This document shows, one piece after another, positions 50,313 to 61,988 of a DNA stretch of 64,000 nt. The DNA is taken from the NCBI RefSeq assembly GCF_002443255.2, contig NW_019211455.1, positions 18,327,126 to 18,391,125 of the forward strand, in the 5' to 3' direction. Each line of letters starts with the position of its first letter. Within the stretch, counting starts at the first letter, position 1. The notes beneath the pieces were generated by a model. It searched no databases. It saw only the letters and a list, made by a program, of their open reading frames with translations, and was not told the origin of the DNA. A program made the translations under genes and the position numbers. This DNA is from Varroa destructor. Taxonomy: Eukaryota > Arthropoda > Arachnida > Mesostigmata > Varroidae.

Positions 50313-50549
50313 CTAGATTCGGCACTTTAGCATCTCTTCTATGCTGCTATTCACCAGTTCGCTGTCGTCGCACAGCGTTTTACCGACAATAGAATACACG
50401 GAGTGTTCCCCTGGGGACGCCTCACCTCTGATCGTATAGGGACTGGTGATGCGATGGGGGAAGACAGCACGATCTTGGGCAGTCAGACAACCGCATAACA
50501 GCTTCTGGGAATATCTCACGGGAGATCTTCTCTTAACAATGAGCGTATC
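50313..50549 (-). CDS. Candidate terminal exon, unknown protein
   Basis: After the acceptor CCCGGACTCGTCTAG a phase-0 frame runs 78 codons to TAG. The peptide is rich in charged and polar residues (GEASPGEHSVYSIVGK, then DDSELVNSSIEEMLKC), as in a soluble domain. It follows the ORF at 50593-50852. A phase-compatible donor between them is poor (TTT/GTGGGC at best), so the join is uncertain. Together they may be the 3' end of one gene or a decayed copy. Confidence 0.36.
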   Translation of the reverse strand, partial: DTLIVKRRSPVRYSQKLLCGCLTAQDRAVFPHRITSPYTIRGEASPGEHSVYSIVGKTLCDDSELVNSSIEEMLKCRI

Positions 50550-50592
50550 CTAGACGAGTCCGGGACGATTCAAGCATCAAGTTCAAGCTATT

Positions 50593-50852
50593 TCATATGC
50601 AAACACAACATCTCCCGCCCACAAACTGTGTCCCCATACGGAGAAGCTGCGTCTTGCTGGAAAGTGCCCCAACAAATCCTGTCTCTAGCATGAAGGGGGT
50701 TGGAGAAGCAAAGGAGTGGTCCATACAACTCGGTCCGTTGCCGTAAAGATCCACCAGTTTAAGAAACGATCGGGGAGTGCCAAGTGCTTCATGGACTCGG
50801 GCCGGCAATGGTAGGTCCTCAACTGACGATGGGTCTGCATCATACATAAGTC
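50593..50852 (-). CDS. Candidate coding exon or ORF, unknown protein
   Basis: A TATTTTTTTAGTAATAG acceptor is followed by two carried bases and a frame open for 85 codons to TGA. An ATG at 50847-50845 could also start it, giving 84 residues. The peptide has a natural mixed composition (SSVEDLPLPARVHEALG, later SKTQLLRMGTQFVGG) without repeats, and no comparable frame is open on the plus strand. It lies 43 nt upstream of another protein-like ORF on the same strand, suggesting one gene with a short intron or one broken gene. No family was recognised. Confidence 0.36.
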
Positions 50853-53110
50853 CTATTACTAAAAAAATATACACTATAACGGTCAATGAGTGAAATCTAT
50901 TGCAAGTATAAGTACGGACAGCTTTGTATCCATAATGTTTTTAGTTTATTTCACAGAGCGACTGTTAGGCGCGTGTATATTAAGAAACTATTAGAAGTTG
51001 AGTATATCAAATGTTTCGAGTGTGTAGTAATCCGAAGTCTCTGTTTTTCAAACATTGGTCGATGGCTTGCATTTCACTTCACAAAATTTTCATACATTCA
51101 CCTCATGTTTAACTCGTGGTGAACACGTAAACTGCTTTCTATCTATTCCATATTTATTCTGACCTAATAATGTATTTTGCATATTAGAAAAAAATGTGTT
51201 TAAAGTCAAAGTACAAGAAACAAGTGAAATGTATACAGCAATACTTTTTAAATAACATTTGTAACATCTAAAATCGAAAGTTACAGTTTACAACAATCAA
51301 CGCTACAACTGATGCACAAAAAGGCGCAAACAGCCATAAAATCAAGCAGTTGCGCATCCCGGCCTTTGTGACACGCTCTATGGCAATTTACATTACTTCG
51401 AGAAAGCTATCCTTCAAATAATAATGACATACGCCCCACTTTCGAGGAACTGCCAGCGTTGCTCTACATAGATGGCGCCATTTGCCTAACTGGCGACCTC
51501 TAGCTTTGTTAGCTAAATAGAAGGCGCAATACTCCTTCAAGGTAGCGGAACTGAACGGAAATGCTCTAATATATATCAACGAGATAAAACAGAAGGGTCG
51601 AGCGTGCGAAGTGGTGCAGCTAAATCTGGATTGCACAAAGCTAATGATTATGGCCAACGGGAGAAGACAGAGTGGACAAAGCATAGTGTATTTCCCACAG
51701 TAACTTAAGCACATCAACAAGTGAATGAGTACTGTTATAGACGATATTTACTTGAATTTGAATTGTAGTCCTCACTCAACTAAGAGAAGAAGACTCACTA
51801 AACATCCTGTAGGCATATAGCTCCAGATGTAAAAATACATATTATCAACAATATAATCAGATCATAGAAAAAAACGAGAAGGGAGACAAAAACGATCAGC
51901 TTTGGATGATAGCTTTGGAATTGCTGTACTCATAGAGGCATTATGTAAAAGCAGACTAATACAATTTACCTAACATTTTACTAATTTATAATTGAAATAT
52001 CAGCCACAACTAGAAAAAGCTTTTTCTCACAGTTTCATTTAATGGTAAATATACCCTCTTGTACGAAGCACTAAATAGAATTATTAAAGTTATGTGTACA
52101 ACACACAGGATGACTAAGGAATTGGTTTTTCGCACCAATTTTGTCAATCGCAAAATTTACAGGGAAAAATGTGAAAACGCAGTGTGCTGATAAACTTAAA
52201 GCGCGTATACTGATATAGTACGACTTTGCGTTTCTAACTTTCGATACTTCGAACCTTTTTTTTTCGATGGAGTAACAATATACAACTCAGTTACTTCTAT
52301 GAACGTTTTAGATTTATGTAAGAAGCGCCCTGACCTTTTTTTTTTATCTAAAATTTATCCTATTAAATTAATATTTTTAATGATTTCCTTCTAATTCTTC
52401 CTAATTTCTAACCCAAATTCATGGTGATTTTTATTTTTTAATTTAATTTAATAATTTTAGTTATTTCTAATACAAAAATAATTTTCATTTAGCTGTTTCT
52501 AAGGCATCAAATAACCATAACGAAACTCTGACAACTTTTCCTAGATTGGCAATAAGTCCGTAATTTTGATGATTAATTGGTGATAAAAACTACAATTGGT
52601 GGAAAAAATGTTTGTGAGAATATTCTTGATAAAATTTAGGTAGTCAATAATACGATTTCACTTCTCTCACAAAAAAATGTGTACTTCCAAAATCTGTGAA
52701 ACGGCCCCGTCACGAAGAAGTATTACTCGACGTAACAGTACATATGACGTTTTTTAAAGAAAAAAACTGAAGGTGTCTGAGTATATTATTGTTATTAATA
52801 ATAGCTGCCGCTTAATGCGTTTAACAAGTTTAAGATTTTTCCATAAATCTAACCGTTCTTGAGATAAACGTGAAGAATTTCTCTATAATTGTAGGATGCT
52901 ATTAAAATTATGGAAACACATGTAAACCCGCAAAACTCTAAACTTTGTTTGCATAATACAATCATTCCAGACACGATATTTCACCACTGCTCGTCTAGTT
53001 ATAGTGTCGTTGATTGCGTTACATTATATAGCTCATAGTACACTATCTATTGACTGACGAAATTGATTACTACTACCATCTCTATTACAAATTCGCCTTT
53101 GTCGAAATAG
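50853..53110. other. AT-rich block, no gene recognised
   Basis: Homopolymer-rich, with stops in all frames except a 110-codon minus-strand frame at 51388-51720 that lacks splice support. Confidence 0.45.
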
Positions 53111-53376
53111 CTCCTGTTCCTTCGGAAGCTTCTCCACAGGACACCAACGTCATTGAAACCACCTCTGGGCGATATTCGCAGCAAACAACTTTTACGTCAG
53201 TTTACGGCCCGCGACCAGTTCGAACAATTCCCCCTTTCAGTTCTGAGGTCACCTTCTGCGCTCTGAGGCACCACTGCCCTCGTCCTGTCACCGATCGCCT
53301 CTGTGCTGCGATCTCCGCCGTTCACTCGATGAAGGTGGCATCGTCGTTGTTTATATTGGATTTTTTTAAGCTTTAG
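53111..53376 (+). CDS. Candidate terminal exon, Ser/Thr/Pro-rich
   Basis: The acceptor AAATTCGCCTTTGTCGAAATAG is followed by two carried bases and 87 codons to TAG. The start is Pro/Ser/Thr-rich (PVPSEASPQDTNVIETTSG). The frame is also open upstream of the acceptor to about 53050 without an ATG. A possible donor AAG/GTGGCA lies near 53334. No family was recognised. Confidence 0.28.
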
Positions 53377-53978
53377 TTTAAGGAGAGAAAAAGGGATACA
53401 GGACAACGAATTCCGCACAGCAGAGGGAAGTTCCTTCTTTTGTATATATTATATATCGTATTTGTTATCAATGATCCTGCGCAAGAATACAGGATCTTGT
53501 GCCCGTGTACGACAGCTGGTAGAAACAACAGTTTAGATCGCTGGCAAGCGGTTAAACGACGCCAGAGCGTTCCTCTTGCAACGGCTTAAAGGAAGATAGG
53601 ATTGGATCATTTGTCGGTTGGTGTTCGAGACAAAAAGCCGTTATGGTTAAACCTAACGTGTGACACGACAGCGACGGTCCGCTGACCTGACACCCCTGGC
53701 CATCTCCTTCGTTTGTCTTGGTTGGCTGTCCTCCACGTAATTTTCTTTTAATTCCTGTTTGTGTTTGTGAGTATTGTCATGGAAGTTTCAAACCACGCTT
53801 ACGGACAGTATCTAAAACGTTAAACCAGAACGAAGCAATCGACTGATACCCACAAGTGAACACATAAGCGTACATCTGAAAACATTGGTTCAGGAAGGCG
53901 GCCGTCTTCTAGGATAAAATTTTAACACGACAGTTCGACTGGACGACGACTGAGAAACAGCTTTCCTCTCTATCCTAG

Positions 53979-54769
53979 CCTTGATTGTTACGTTTTGTCA
54001 ATTACTCTTGCGGAGCCGTTGTACCATCACAATATACCACCTATTAACCCGTCTAAGCCAGTTTGGACCGAGCCGACCCGAACCCATGGACGGAACCCTT
54101 TTCAGTGCTCGCTGACAAGCAGCGAGTCCGCCAAGTGCCTGACTAACTGCTGTGAAGTCGAAGAGCCGAACGTAGTCACAGCGGCAGCCTGGCGCCGGCT
54201 GGGTAAAAGCCTCAAGAGTACGTCGGCGAGCTTGGAAGGGCTAGCTGTTGCCTGAGTGTCTGGGGAATGGACAGCATGGGATACGGTCCAATCCAAGGTA
54301 CCCGATCCAACCGGCACGTCATCCTAAAGTCCTTCATCTGCGATCGAGGCCGGTTCTCTTTCAGCGTCTCCTACGGCTCGCCTTAACCCATTCCATTCGT
54401 CTTTTGCCCCTTTACCTTCCCTTCTGTCCGCTTGGGGCGAAGGCGGCCCTGTGGCGCCAGTGAGTGACTGAAATTTCCGGAGGGACCACCACCATATGTC
54501 AAGCCAGGTCAGTGGCGCCATCTACCTTGCCCTCTGAAAAGCTTTCAGCTGAAGCGACTTCAATGGCGTCAACCACGACGGCCACGCCGCTGATAGCTCT
54601 GGAAGAAGGCTGGCTTGTTGAGGATCCTATGTGTTCAGCAAGAACGGCGGGAAAGCTAGCTGTAGCGGTAAAACCGTGCAGCAGGCGGGTAGTGGGCGCC
54701 GCCGATAGCAGCAGCAGCGGGCTGCGACCACATGGCGCCAACATAATCAAACCAGACAGACGCTTATAG
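53979..54769 (+). CDS. Candidate two-exon gene fragment: 53979-54202 and 54513-54769
   Basis: A very strong acceptor (TTTCCTCTCTATCCTAG) opens exon A. One frame runs 74 codons to a donor CTGG/GTAAAAG, leaving one base. An acceptor 310 nt on (AAGCCAGGTCAG) starts exon B with two bases, so the phases match, and the frame runs 85 codons to TAG. The joined product would be about 160 residues, Ser/Thr/Ala-rich with the motif SRRVVGAADSSSSG near the end. No domain was recognised. The upstream exon must end with two carried bases. Opposite-strand frames are also open here because the island is GC-rich, so strand assignment rests on the splice signals. Confidence 0.38.
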
Positions 54770-54782
54770 CTCCATATGGAGC
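54769..54782. repeat. 14-bp perfect palindrome
   Basis: GCTCCATATGGAGC begins on the last base of the TAG stop proposed for the 53979-54769 model. Confidence 0.7.
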
Positions 54783-57435
54783 AGAGAGGAGAGAATGAAC
54801 GAATCAACTTGTATGGAACGGGTAGGCTCGCCTGAGAGTGTGGCTCACCAAGTTGAGCGCTTGCAAGAAGGTTGAGTCCCGTTAGTAGAGGCTCACGCAC
54901 ATGATTTTGCGCGTGGCTTTTGCACACCACTGCAGCTTGTTAGCCGCCTTACTGGCGTGGGCAACTGCAAACGAAGCTATCGCCCGAACGCCCTCCCATC
55001 CTATAGGCAGGCTCCGACACCCCCATACATGCAGCCTCGAGTTTGGTCCACCCATGAACCGCAAAGAAGTCCCCACTCAGCGACGACTGCGGCATGTGGC
55101 TGTCTAAAATGAGCGTGCAGCATGATTAACATAGTCCAAGACGCGGTCATCTGAGGTTAGCCCGTTCACGCACAGAGAAACAGAGGGAGGAAGAGAGGCG
55201 GTTTTGTCATATGCTAGACCGTGTAGAACAGTGAGACCTGACAGAGAACGCATGCAACTAGTAATGATGTATACATATGGATACCGGGTGCTCCAAACAA
55301 TTGTAAACACTGTTTAACTGACCATAAGTTTGTGACTCTTATCTCTTTTCATAGTCAAGCCACAATTAATTAAATAACTCTAAAATAGACGGAACTGTTC
55401 AGGATGTTTGTAGGCAAGGCTGCGGAAGACCAAGAACATCGGAGAGTCTTGCCATACTGAAAAGCTATAACGGAACATCCCCAAGATCTATAAGACAATT
55501 AAGTCGTGAGCTTGCCATGAAAAGACCGAATGTCGATTGTGTGAATGTAGTACATTATAATGAAAAACTTGCATCTTGGCGATGGTACAGTCTAATGATG
55601 AAATTGACTTGAATTTAGGAAAAAAAATTTGCAAGTGATACGCGGAAAATGCACAATTTTCAAGAAAGATTGTTTGCAGGAAAATTTTTAATCGATATAT
55701 ACACGTTACGCAGAAACGCCATGTAGATTTATTAGGAATTATAGTGTAAATGGATGAAGCATTACTGAGTAAGAGGTGTCAATTACTTCAATTACGCATT
55801 CAAATCGACGAAGATGACTTCAAATGCAAAGGCATTCAAAATGACGGATTTGATTTCCAATAAAATGAACCACCTGCACGCGATCATCGCGATATAAGAA
55901 TATCCTCTGATAAGACTCTTATCGGAATTTTAAATAGGTTAAAAAATGTTGCCCTGATGCCAGTGAGCTTCCCTCATGGAGAGAACGTACGATTCATAGA
56001 GGAAGCCAACAACACTTACGTAATTGAACCAAAATGAAAGAATTGTTAACGTTTGTGCATCAATAGTCCACTGGAACCAGCAACATGTTGACCCAAACAG
56101 TAAAAAATATTGATTATTCATGCTAAGCAAAAGAGTTATATTTTTTATACAAATTCTCTCCCTGCATTGATTCTACAAATCAAGTATCAGTCAATTGTAG
56201 TAAGTTACAACCGTTCGAGCTGTGCATAGACTTTTCTCAAGACATCCAGTACGTATACGCTCTGTTTTTCTTTGTGCTAAACTATAATCTCGCGCGTATT
56301 ATTAATGTTCTATTCTGCTGGCGCTAAGATTAAGTTATGCCATACCACCACGTAAGTGTAATATAGACGCTTTGATATTAATAGCAACCTAAATATCGAA
56401 TACTGAGGTGTCAATAGACTAGTACATTAGCGTAAAGATGACCTATAAAAAAACCGTCGATCTATATATATATATATATATATAGTATCCTATTTAGATT
56501 TGTATGATTAAATTAATATATACAAAATAATAGGTTAAAAAAACATGATTAATGAAGATTTCCCTGCTGTGGTCGATTTACCCAATGCAGAGGGAATTTC
56601 CCTGCCACTTTTATTATTACCATCATAAAGAACTTGCCTAGGCAAGGCTGAATTTACGTCTAAGCGGAATCTAATCTATCACAGACAAAGTATTGTGAGA
56701 CACCTAGTATTCCTGTACCTTCTAATATAGATATCATCTAAATCACTTCATTCATTTAAGTACGAAGAAAACAATATGTAATATTAATGAGTTGCGCTCA
56801 ATTCTATATGCATTGGTCTACTTTTTATTTTTTTTAACAAATAGAAATTATCATCAAGTTTGTTACGACAACCCAATCGACCTATTCCAATTTTGGTATA
56901 GAACCGTAACTATATATGAAGTCAATTTCAACCAGAACATAACAACTATTTAGAGCCTGATGCCTACGAATAAGGTACCCTCTTCTATTCGATATCCATG
57001 AAAGGCCCCTAAATTTATTAAGGTCCAACTACATCTCAATTTTGAAACTGCAATTCATTGAAAGGCGATTCTACGTTGAAAAAAATATGTAAGAAATATC
57101 AGCCATGATGTGCAAAATTGCCAGTGGTAGTGAACCCACATTTCTGTGGGTGTGCCAGCACTCTCATTGTTCCAATGAAATAAACATCTGAAGATGCATT
57201 AATTTCCATAGGCAATAGATATATATATAGGTCTTCCTCGGAAAACGTCCATACGTGTATGGAGGTCACGGTCACTCATGCCACGCGCTGTAGAGCAATA
57301 GCGCACTCCACGCTACATATAGAAAAAAGCTGCCCTTCGGAAGAAGTTTCGGTTCACTGTCGGTTACCTTTGGGGCTACCCTCTCAACAGCGTGTCATTC
57401 CTGAACTTTCTTACCTATTTTTTTCTCTCACAAAG
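54783..57435. other. No gene recognised
   Basis: GC-richer to about 55.1 kb, then AT-rich with the (TA)11 repeat. Nothing bounded by paired splice signals was found. Confidence 0.45.
56463..56484. repeat. (TA)11 microsatellite
   Basis: Eleven perfect TA units in an AT-rich block. Confidence 0.95.
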
Positions 57436-57655
57436 GAAGAGCTTTATACACTTCCAGACCGATACTATTTTACGCTTAGTGCAATGGTCTGCACTGCCAC
57501 GTGGATCAGCTCAAAGAGCCCGTTTTCTCGCTCCCACGCAAAACCCGCCCCCTGAAGTAACAGATGAGAACGTGAATTCTCCCCTGAGAGAACTAGAAGG
57601 GGCGGTGATTCTTTTGCCATTTTTCTTTGGCTTTAGGAGATCTTCCAAAGCTTAG
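57436..57655 (+). CDS. Candidate terminal exon
   Basis: The acceptor TACCTATTTTTTTCTCTCACAAAG is very strong. Entering with one base, the frame is open for 72 codons to TAG and includes PTQNPPPEVTDENVNSPLRE. A second frame from the same acceptor is open for 38 codons (EELYTLPDRYYFTLSAM at its start), so the phase is undecided until the upstream exon is known. Confidence 0.3.
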
Positions 57656-57832
57656 AGCTTGCTATGGGGACACTCTCGGCAATGTGGTCGCACCTTTAGG
57701 CTCCTGATCCGAAAGCTAACACTCATCCTGGATCTTACGTCCTAAGTAATGGGTCGTTTAAAGAAAGCTTCATACATGTAGTCGTGTTACCTTAATTTGT
57801 CGTAGACGTCGGGGATTCCTCCGTATTGTCAG

Positions 57833-58044
57833 AAAAGTCCACAAGCCTTTACGCACAGCTATGTCAAATTGAAGCTACTCAAGCTTCACTGGACCACTAT
57901 TATCTATCTTATCGGATACGAGATGTACCTTTTTACAAAATATGTTGTAACTATTCTTCGATATTCGTCAATACAAAGCCTTGTAAGGAGGAAAGCCACT
58001 CGTTAATTCGAAAGAAAAATGTTTTCGCTGTAATCCCCCTACAG
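57833..58044 (+). CDS. Candidate internal exon
   Basis: The acceptor GGATTCCTCCGTATTGTCAG and the donor CCCCTACAG/GTGACA bound 212 nt. One frame is open for 70 codons from two carried bases to phase 0 (SLYAQLCQIEATQASLDHYY in the first third). It stays open beyond the donor to a TAA at 58150, so it could also be a terminal exon. The protein is not recognised. Confidence 0.32.
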
Positions 58045-59268
58045 GTGACAAATACGAGCAAAATCAGCTCTTCAATAGGACCCGATAGAGACACACTAGA
58101 CCTTGTCGATTGTCCAGTTTTGAGTTTGAAACGAGACTTGGGAAAAATGTAATGCGCTGTGTTGTCCAATGTATTTCGGCAAACACGATATAATTCACGC
58201 ACTTGAATAACTCAATAGTACATATAATATATATATAAAACACAAATAAAACACATAAACTAGCACTATTGATTTGAACCTGTCAAAAAGACTGGCTGAG
58301 GTCTAGTATTAGTTCCTTATCGTTTATTCATTTCTGTTTTATTTTTTTTTGAAAATAGCTAAATGCAGAGACAGTGACTTACAGAAATATCGATAGTGTC
58401 AGTCTACTAAATGCTCTAACGTCTCCTCTTATAGCTCTATCGCGCATAAATGTATTATGGAATAGATTTTCTTCTGCAGTAAAACCTCGTTGATAGCTGC
58501 TGCAAGGCCGTCTCGAATGTTTGTATCAAACTACTACCGATTACTGTAAACGTTTGGGTGTTTATAGTCAAAACTGGTAAAAATAACTTGATTAAGTTCT
58601 GTAGTATAATTTAGTTTAATTTAACAATCAGAAATAACTTCTCATTGATGCCAGTAGATAATTAATCAATGTTTATTACGTAATATAATTTGACATATAT
58701 TTAAATGCTTGGCTATGTAGAGAAAGCGTTAAGGCGACTTTACTCTTATCAAAGGTCCCTAAATCTATCTAAAAATAGATAGCCCTGTATTGAAAAATAG
58801 CTTTTATCAAATGATGATTTCAGAACATTGAGTTCTAGCTATGGACCGAAGTCGTAGCTTCATGGTCCAAAGTAGTTCCAGTCGTTACTATTGATAAATA
58901 TATTGCGGTCATCTTGTTACTACTTCAAAATCGGAGAAGGAACATGCGTTCTCAGCACTGAAATATATTCTTCCGATAAAGATAAGACAAAATGATTATT
59001 TAGGTAGTTTCTTTTCGAACAGTAACGCTTGGACGAAGTACTATCATAATTCTGGCCCGACAGTATAGTTGTTATCTTCAATATTTTTTATTAAATTTGT
59101 TTATGCTTCGATACGGTTTCGCCCCAGAAAAGATGAAATATACAACTCTATTTTCAATCTAGTCAGTCATATATTTTAAATCAATTATTATTACAAACGT
59201 CGAACACTCATAATTTCAACGAGTGCTCTCGAATCACGCACCCTTAAAAAGGCAGTGCGGTGTTTGCA
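58045..59268. other. AT-rich spacer downstream of the cuticle-like gene
   Basis: Stop-dense on both strands. It separates plus-strand exon candidates near 57.4-58.0 kb from the 3' end of the minus-strand gene. Confidence 0.5.
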
Positions 59269-59274
59269 TTTATT
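59269..59274 (-). terminator. Poly(A) signal AATAAA of the cuticle-like gene
   Basis: AATAAA on the minus strand lies 103 nt downstream of the TGA stop at 59377-59379. It is the first canonical hexamer after the stop and bounds a short 3' UTR. Confidence 0.6.
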
Positions 59275-59376
59275 CACTTTCTGCAATTGACATCCCGTCC
59301 ACGGCGACTCCAACTCCAGGAAACGGCGTGTCCTGTCGGCGCGATCTGCGTCGGGGTTCCTTGTACGCGAATCTCC

Positions 59377-60808
59377 TCAGTCACCGCCTCCGGCCATTGC
59401 CATCCATGGGTTGTTAATAGCGGGACCGCCTGGAACTCTCCACGCACCTCCTGTGTTTCCCAAACCCATCGCCCGTCCTCGCGAACCCATCGGCCACCCT
59501 GCGAAGAACCGGCGCCGGCGCCAAGGACCAGCCCTGAATCAGAAGTATCGTTACCATAAAACGTCACCTAACCCATATCGGCCCATTGGCAAATCAGTTT
59601 TCTCTCACTTACCTGCACCCTTCGTGACCGCCGGTACCGAAGTCCAACTGGCAGACGCAGGAGCAGGCGCCTGCCACACTCGACCACCGCCACCGTACGT
59701 GATCGCAACCGGGATTGGTTGCGGAGCTGCAGGCGCAATCCATGCGGCCGAGTAACCACTGCTGCTCTGTTGAGGTACGGCAGCCACTTTGATCGGAGCG
59801 GATGGTCCCTGCCAGCTTCCGGAATACGTCGCCGGTGAGGCGTGGCTAATAATTGGGGTCTTCCAACCTCCGCCTCCAGCGCTGGGGGCGGGCGCGGCGT
59901 AACCGACAGGCGTATTAATGCGGGTTATTGAAGTGGCAGTTTGCCAATCGCTTGGACCCCCACTGGCGACCGCCGAAGGAACCTCTGGATTAATCCAGCT
60001 GGTGCCAGAACGGTCATTCAATATGACTGGAGTTTGCTGTGTGCCCTGTTTCCACGAAAAGGAAGGGCCATCTGTCCACCCGGAACCTCCAGCCTGCCAT
60101 CCACTACTCGTGGCTAGCACGTACGCGGCAAACATTAATAGCGTCCCAATTTTCTGAAAGTGAACCCATAAAGCCTGTAAAACCCATAAAGCGGTGCTGC
60201 TGTCAAGCCTTGTTTTGGTCATCATTGTTATTAATAATCTCTATTATTACTATTTTTGCTTTTAATTCTTCGATGTACTATTTTGTTCAGCGTTTCCGGT
60301 TTCTTATACCAGTGAACATCGGTGAAGGAACATAAAGACCGCAATACAGGGGCCTGAACGACGAATCAGAAACCCATTAGCGCTGTGGAGTGCGTTTTTT
60401 ACGCTTCTTCGCTTCGCGTTTACCGTACTTCATATGTCAATCGGTAGTCTTCGTTGCCTCAGTGCTCCCTTTCCCTGAGCGGCTTTTTTTTTTTTTATTT
60501 TTTATTTCTCGAACACCAAAATAGACTTACGCCAAAGAGGAGAAGTATCGCTGGTATCAATTGCGAATGTTCTTCTATCGAACAGAATAGAAACAATGTC
60601 CAACATGAAACATTCCATTTAGCGCTGTATCATTCAAAACTTGGCCAACGCTTCCCGTTCTACAATAACAAGTGACCTATAACATCAACATAGTACAACA
60701 GCTATTTCACAAAATTGCGGTGGGATAAACAATAACGAATCAAACGACAAACAACAAACACGGTGCCACTATATAACTTTGAATTCAACTCACCACAAAC
60801 AGCCTCAT
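59377..60808 (-). CDS. Secreted Gly/Trp/Ala/Pro-rich cuticle-like protein, three exons: 60794-60808, 59613-60153, 59377-59498
   Basis: Three coding exons sum to 678 nt (225 residues plus TGA). Exon 1 has only five codons (MRLFV) and stops at GTGAGT. Exon 2 opens after a GGGTTCACTTTCAG acceptor in phase 0 and completes the signal peptide (KIGTLLMFAAYVLATSS, probable cleavage near residues 20-22). It ends in phase 1 at GTAAGTG. A 114-nt intron ending TTCTTCGCAG joins the last exon in frame; its peptide (for example GGAWRVPGGPA) has the same Gly/Trp/Ala/Pro bias as exon 2, which supports the junction. The mature protein has repeated GW, SW and APAP-type segments, no further membrane segment and no Rebers-Riddiford chitin-binding consensus that I can see. 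A secreted structural cuticle or matrix role is inferred from composition and architecture. A different glycine-rich secreted protein is the main alternative. The open frame running up to 60225 is intron 1 sequence, not the true start. Confidence 0.78.
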
Positions 60809-60855
60809 GGTTATGCTGAAGCTCGTTCTTCAAATACAACCGACTCTCCGGAAAG

Positions 60856-60863
60856 CTTTTATA
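60856..60863 (-). promoter_or_regulatory. TATA box of the cuticle-like gene
   Basis: The minus strand reads TATAAAAG, 48 nt upstream of the ATG at 60808. Transcription would begin about 25-30 nt downstream, near 60830, giving a very short 5' UTR. That is typical of highly expressed arthropod structural genes. No perfect arthropod initiator (TCAGT-like) was seen at the predicted start. Confidence 0.6.
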
Positions 60864-61289
60864 TTCAAAAGGCGGCAAGAACGAGACCATAGCGAAAAAT
60901 AAATTGGGCGAGGGTTCGAGATTGTGCCAGAAGAAATATATCTGAAAACAAAGTGAAAGAAGTTAGTCTAGTGAGTGCAAGGGCCGGTAAACGGATGTAT
61001 GTTGCACTAGTCATAGGAAAGATCATGATCATTAAGCCATAATAGACAAAATCACGGCCGTCCCTCGAAGCAACGGCGAGGACGCAAACAAAAACGAGGC
61101 AACTGACTGCTCCTACTAAGCGCTAGATATTCGCTAGACGGCTGTTGGACGCGCGCTTTCATCCACGAATGAAAGAGCAGATCGTAATACTTTTTCGTGC
61201 ATCGCCGTAGATCGAAGAGACAACACACAGACTAAAATTCGACACCGGGGCCATTTGGTTCACTATTTGGTCGTCCCTTTTATGCAACT

Positions 61290-61518
61290 CTAATCCACTT
61301 TCGTTGTGCCGCATCGTAGAATTTTCGCGAGATAGATGTCAGTTGGGCACGGACGATATTTCGGCCACCGCTCGCTCAAGTAGTGGACGGCTTCTTCGTT
61401 TACAGGTAGCACTTCCAATGGCATGTTTTCAAGGCAGGCACGGTCTTCTGGACAGTCCCACTGTTGCCATGAGCTTGCCGGATGGATGGTGCAATAACTA
61501 ACGTTCAATGAGCGGTAG
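61290..61518 (-). CDS. Candidate terminal exon, Cys-rich protein of unknown family
   Basis: A CACTAAAC branch-point-like motif and the acceptor CGGCTTTCAG open an exon starting with one carried base, followed by 75 codons and TAG. The peptide contains five cysteines (SYC, WDCPEDRAC, YRPCPTD, ILRCGTT) and several Trp, suggesting a small disulphide-bonded, possibly extracellular domain. Composition is natural, with no low complexity. The upstream exon must end with two bases of a codon and was not found, so the N-terminus and any signal peptide are unknown. It lies on the same strand and just upstream of the cuticle-like gene. No canonical AATAAA was seen close behind the stop, which weakens the terminal-exon reading. 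Confidence 0.38.
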
Positions 61519-61988
61519 CTGAAAGCCGTTTAGTGTTCGACGCGATGAGAACGGATGACCGAGCAAATGGCTGATTTAACATGTTTATAAGGCCAGTAAT
61601 ACCACTATGCATGTATTTCATTAAGGGAACAGACTGTGCTTTGTGCTCGCTCTAGTGATTGATTAGTAGGCAAGGCTAAAACCAAACTTTTGCTGATTTT
61701 AAAGCTGCTCACAGCCTTAAGCGTAAGACCATCGGTACGGGCGCGATAACAATTACTAAGGCATTAATGGTCACAGCCAGAAAATAAAAGGGCGATATAT
61801 ATATATATACATAAATCGTATATCAAGATTGTATCATGTGTGTACATTAAAGCGCTACTTCTGGGGCTCGATTTATTTCAAAAACACAATGAAAAATCCA
61901 AAGCTCTACCCGTTTGACCTCTGTTTGTACATGTCACATGTTTATGGCACGATTCAACTACTGAAAATTTTCTTACTTCCATTTTCAG

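Noticed and set aside
59274..59567. 97-codon minus-strand ORF over the last intron and exon of the cuticle-like gene
   Set aside because: It reads through the intron in a different frame. The CAG acceptor at 59499 gives the frame with the Gly/Trp-rich bias and a stop at 59377.
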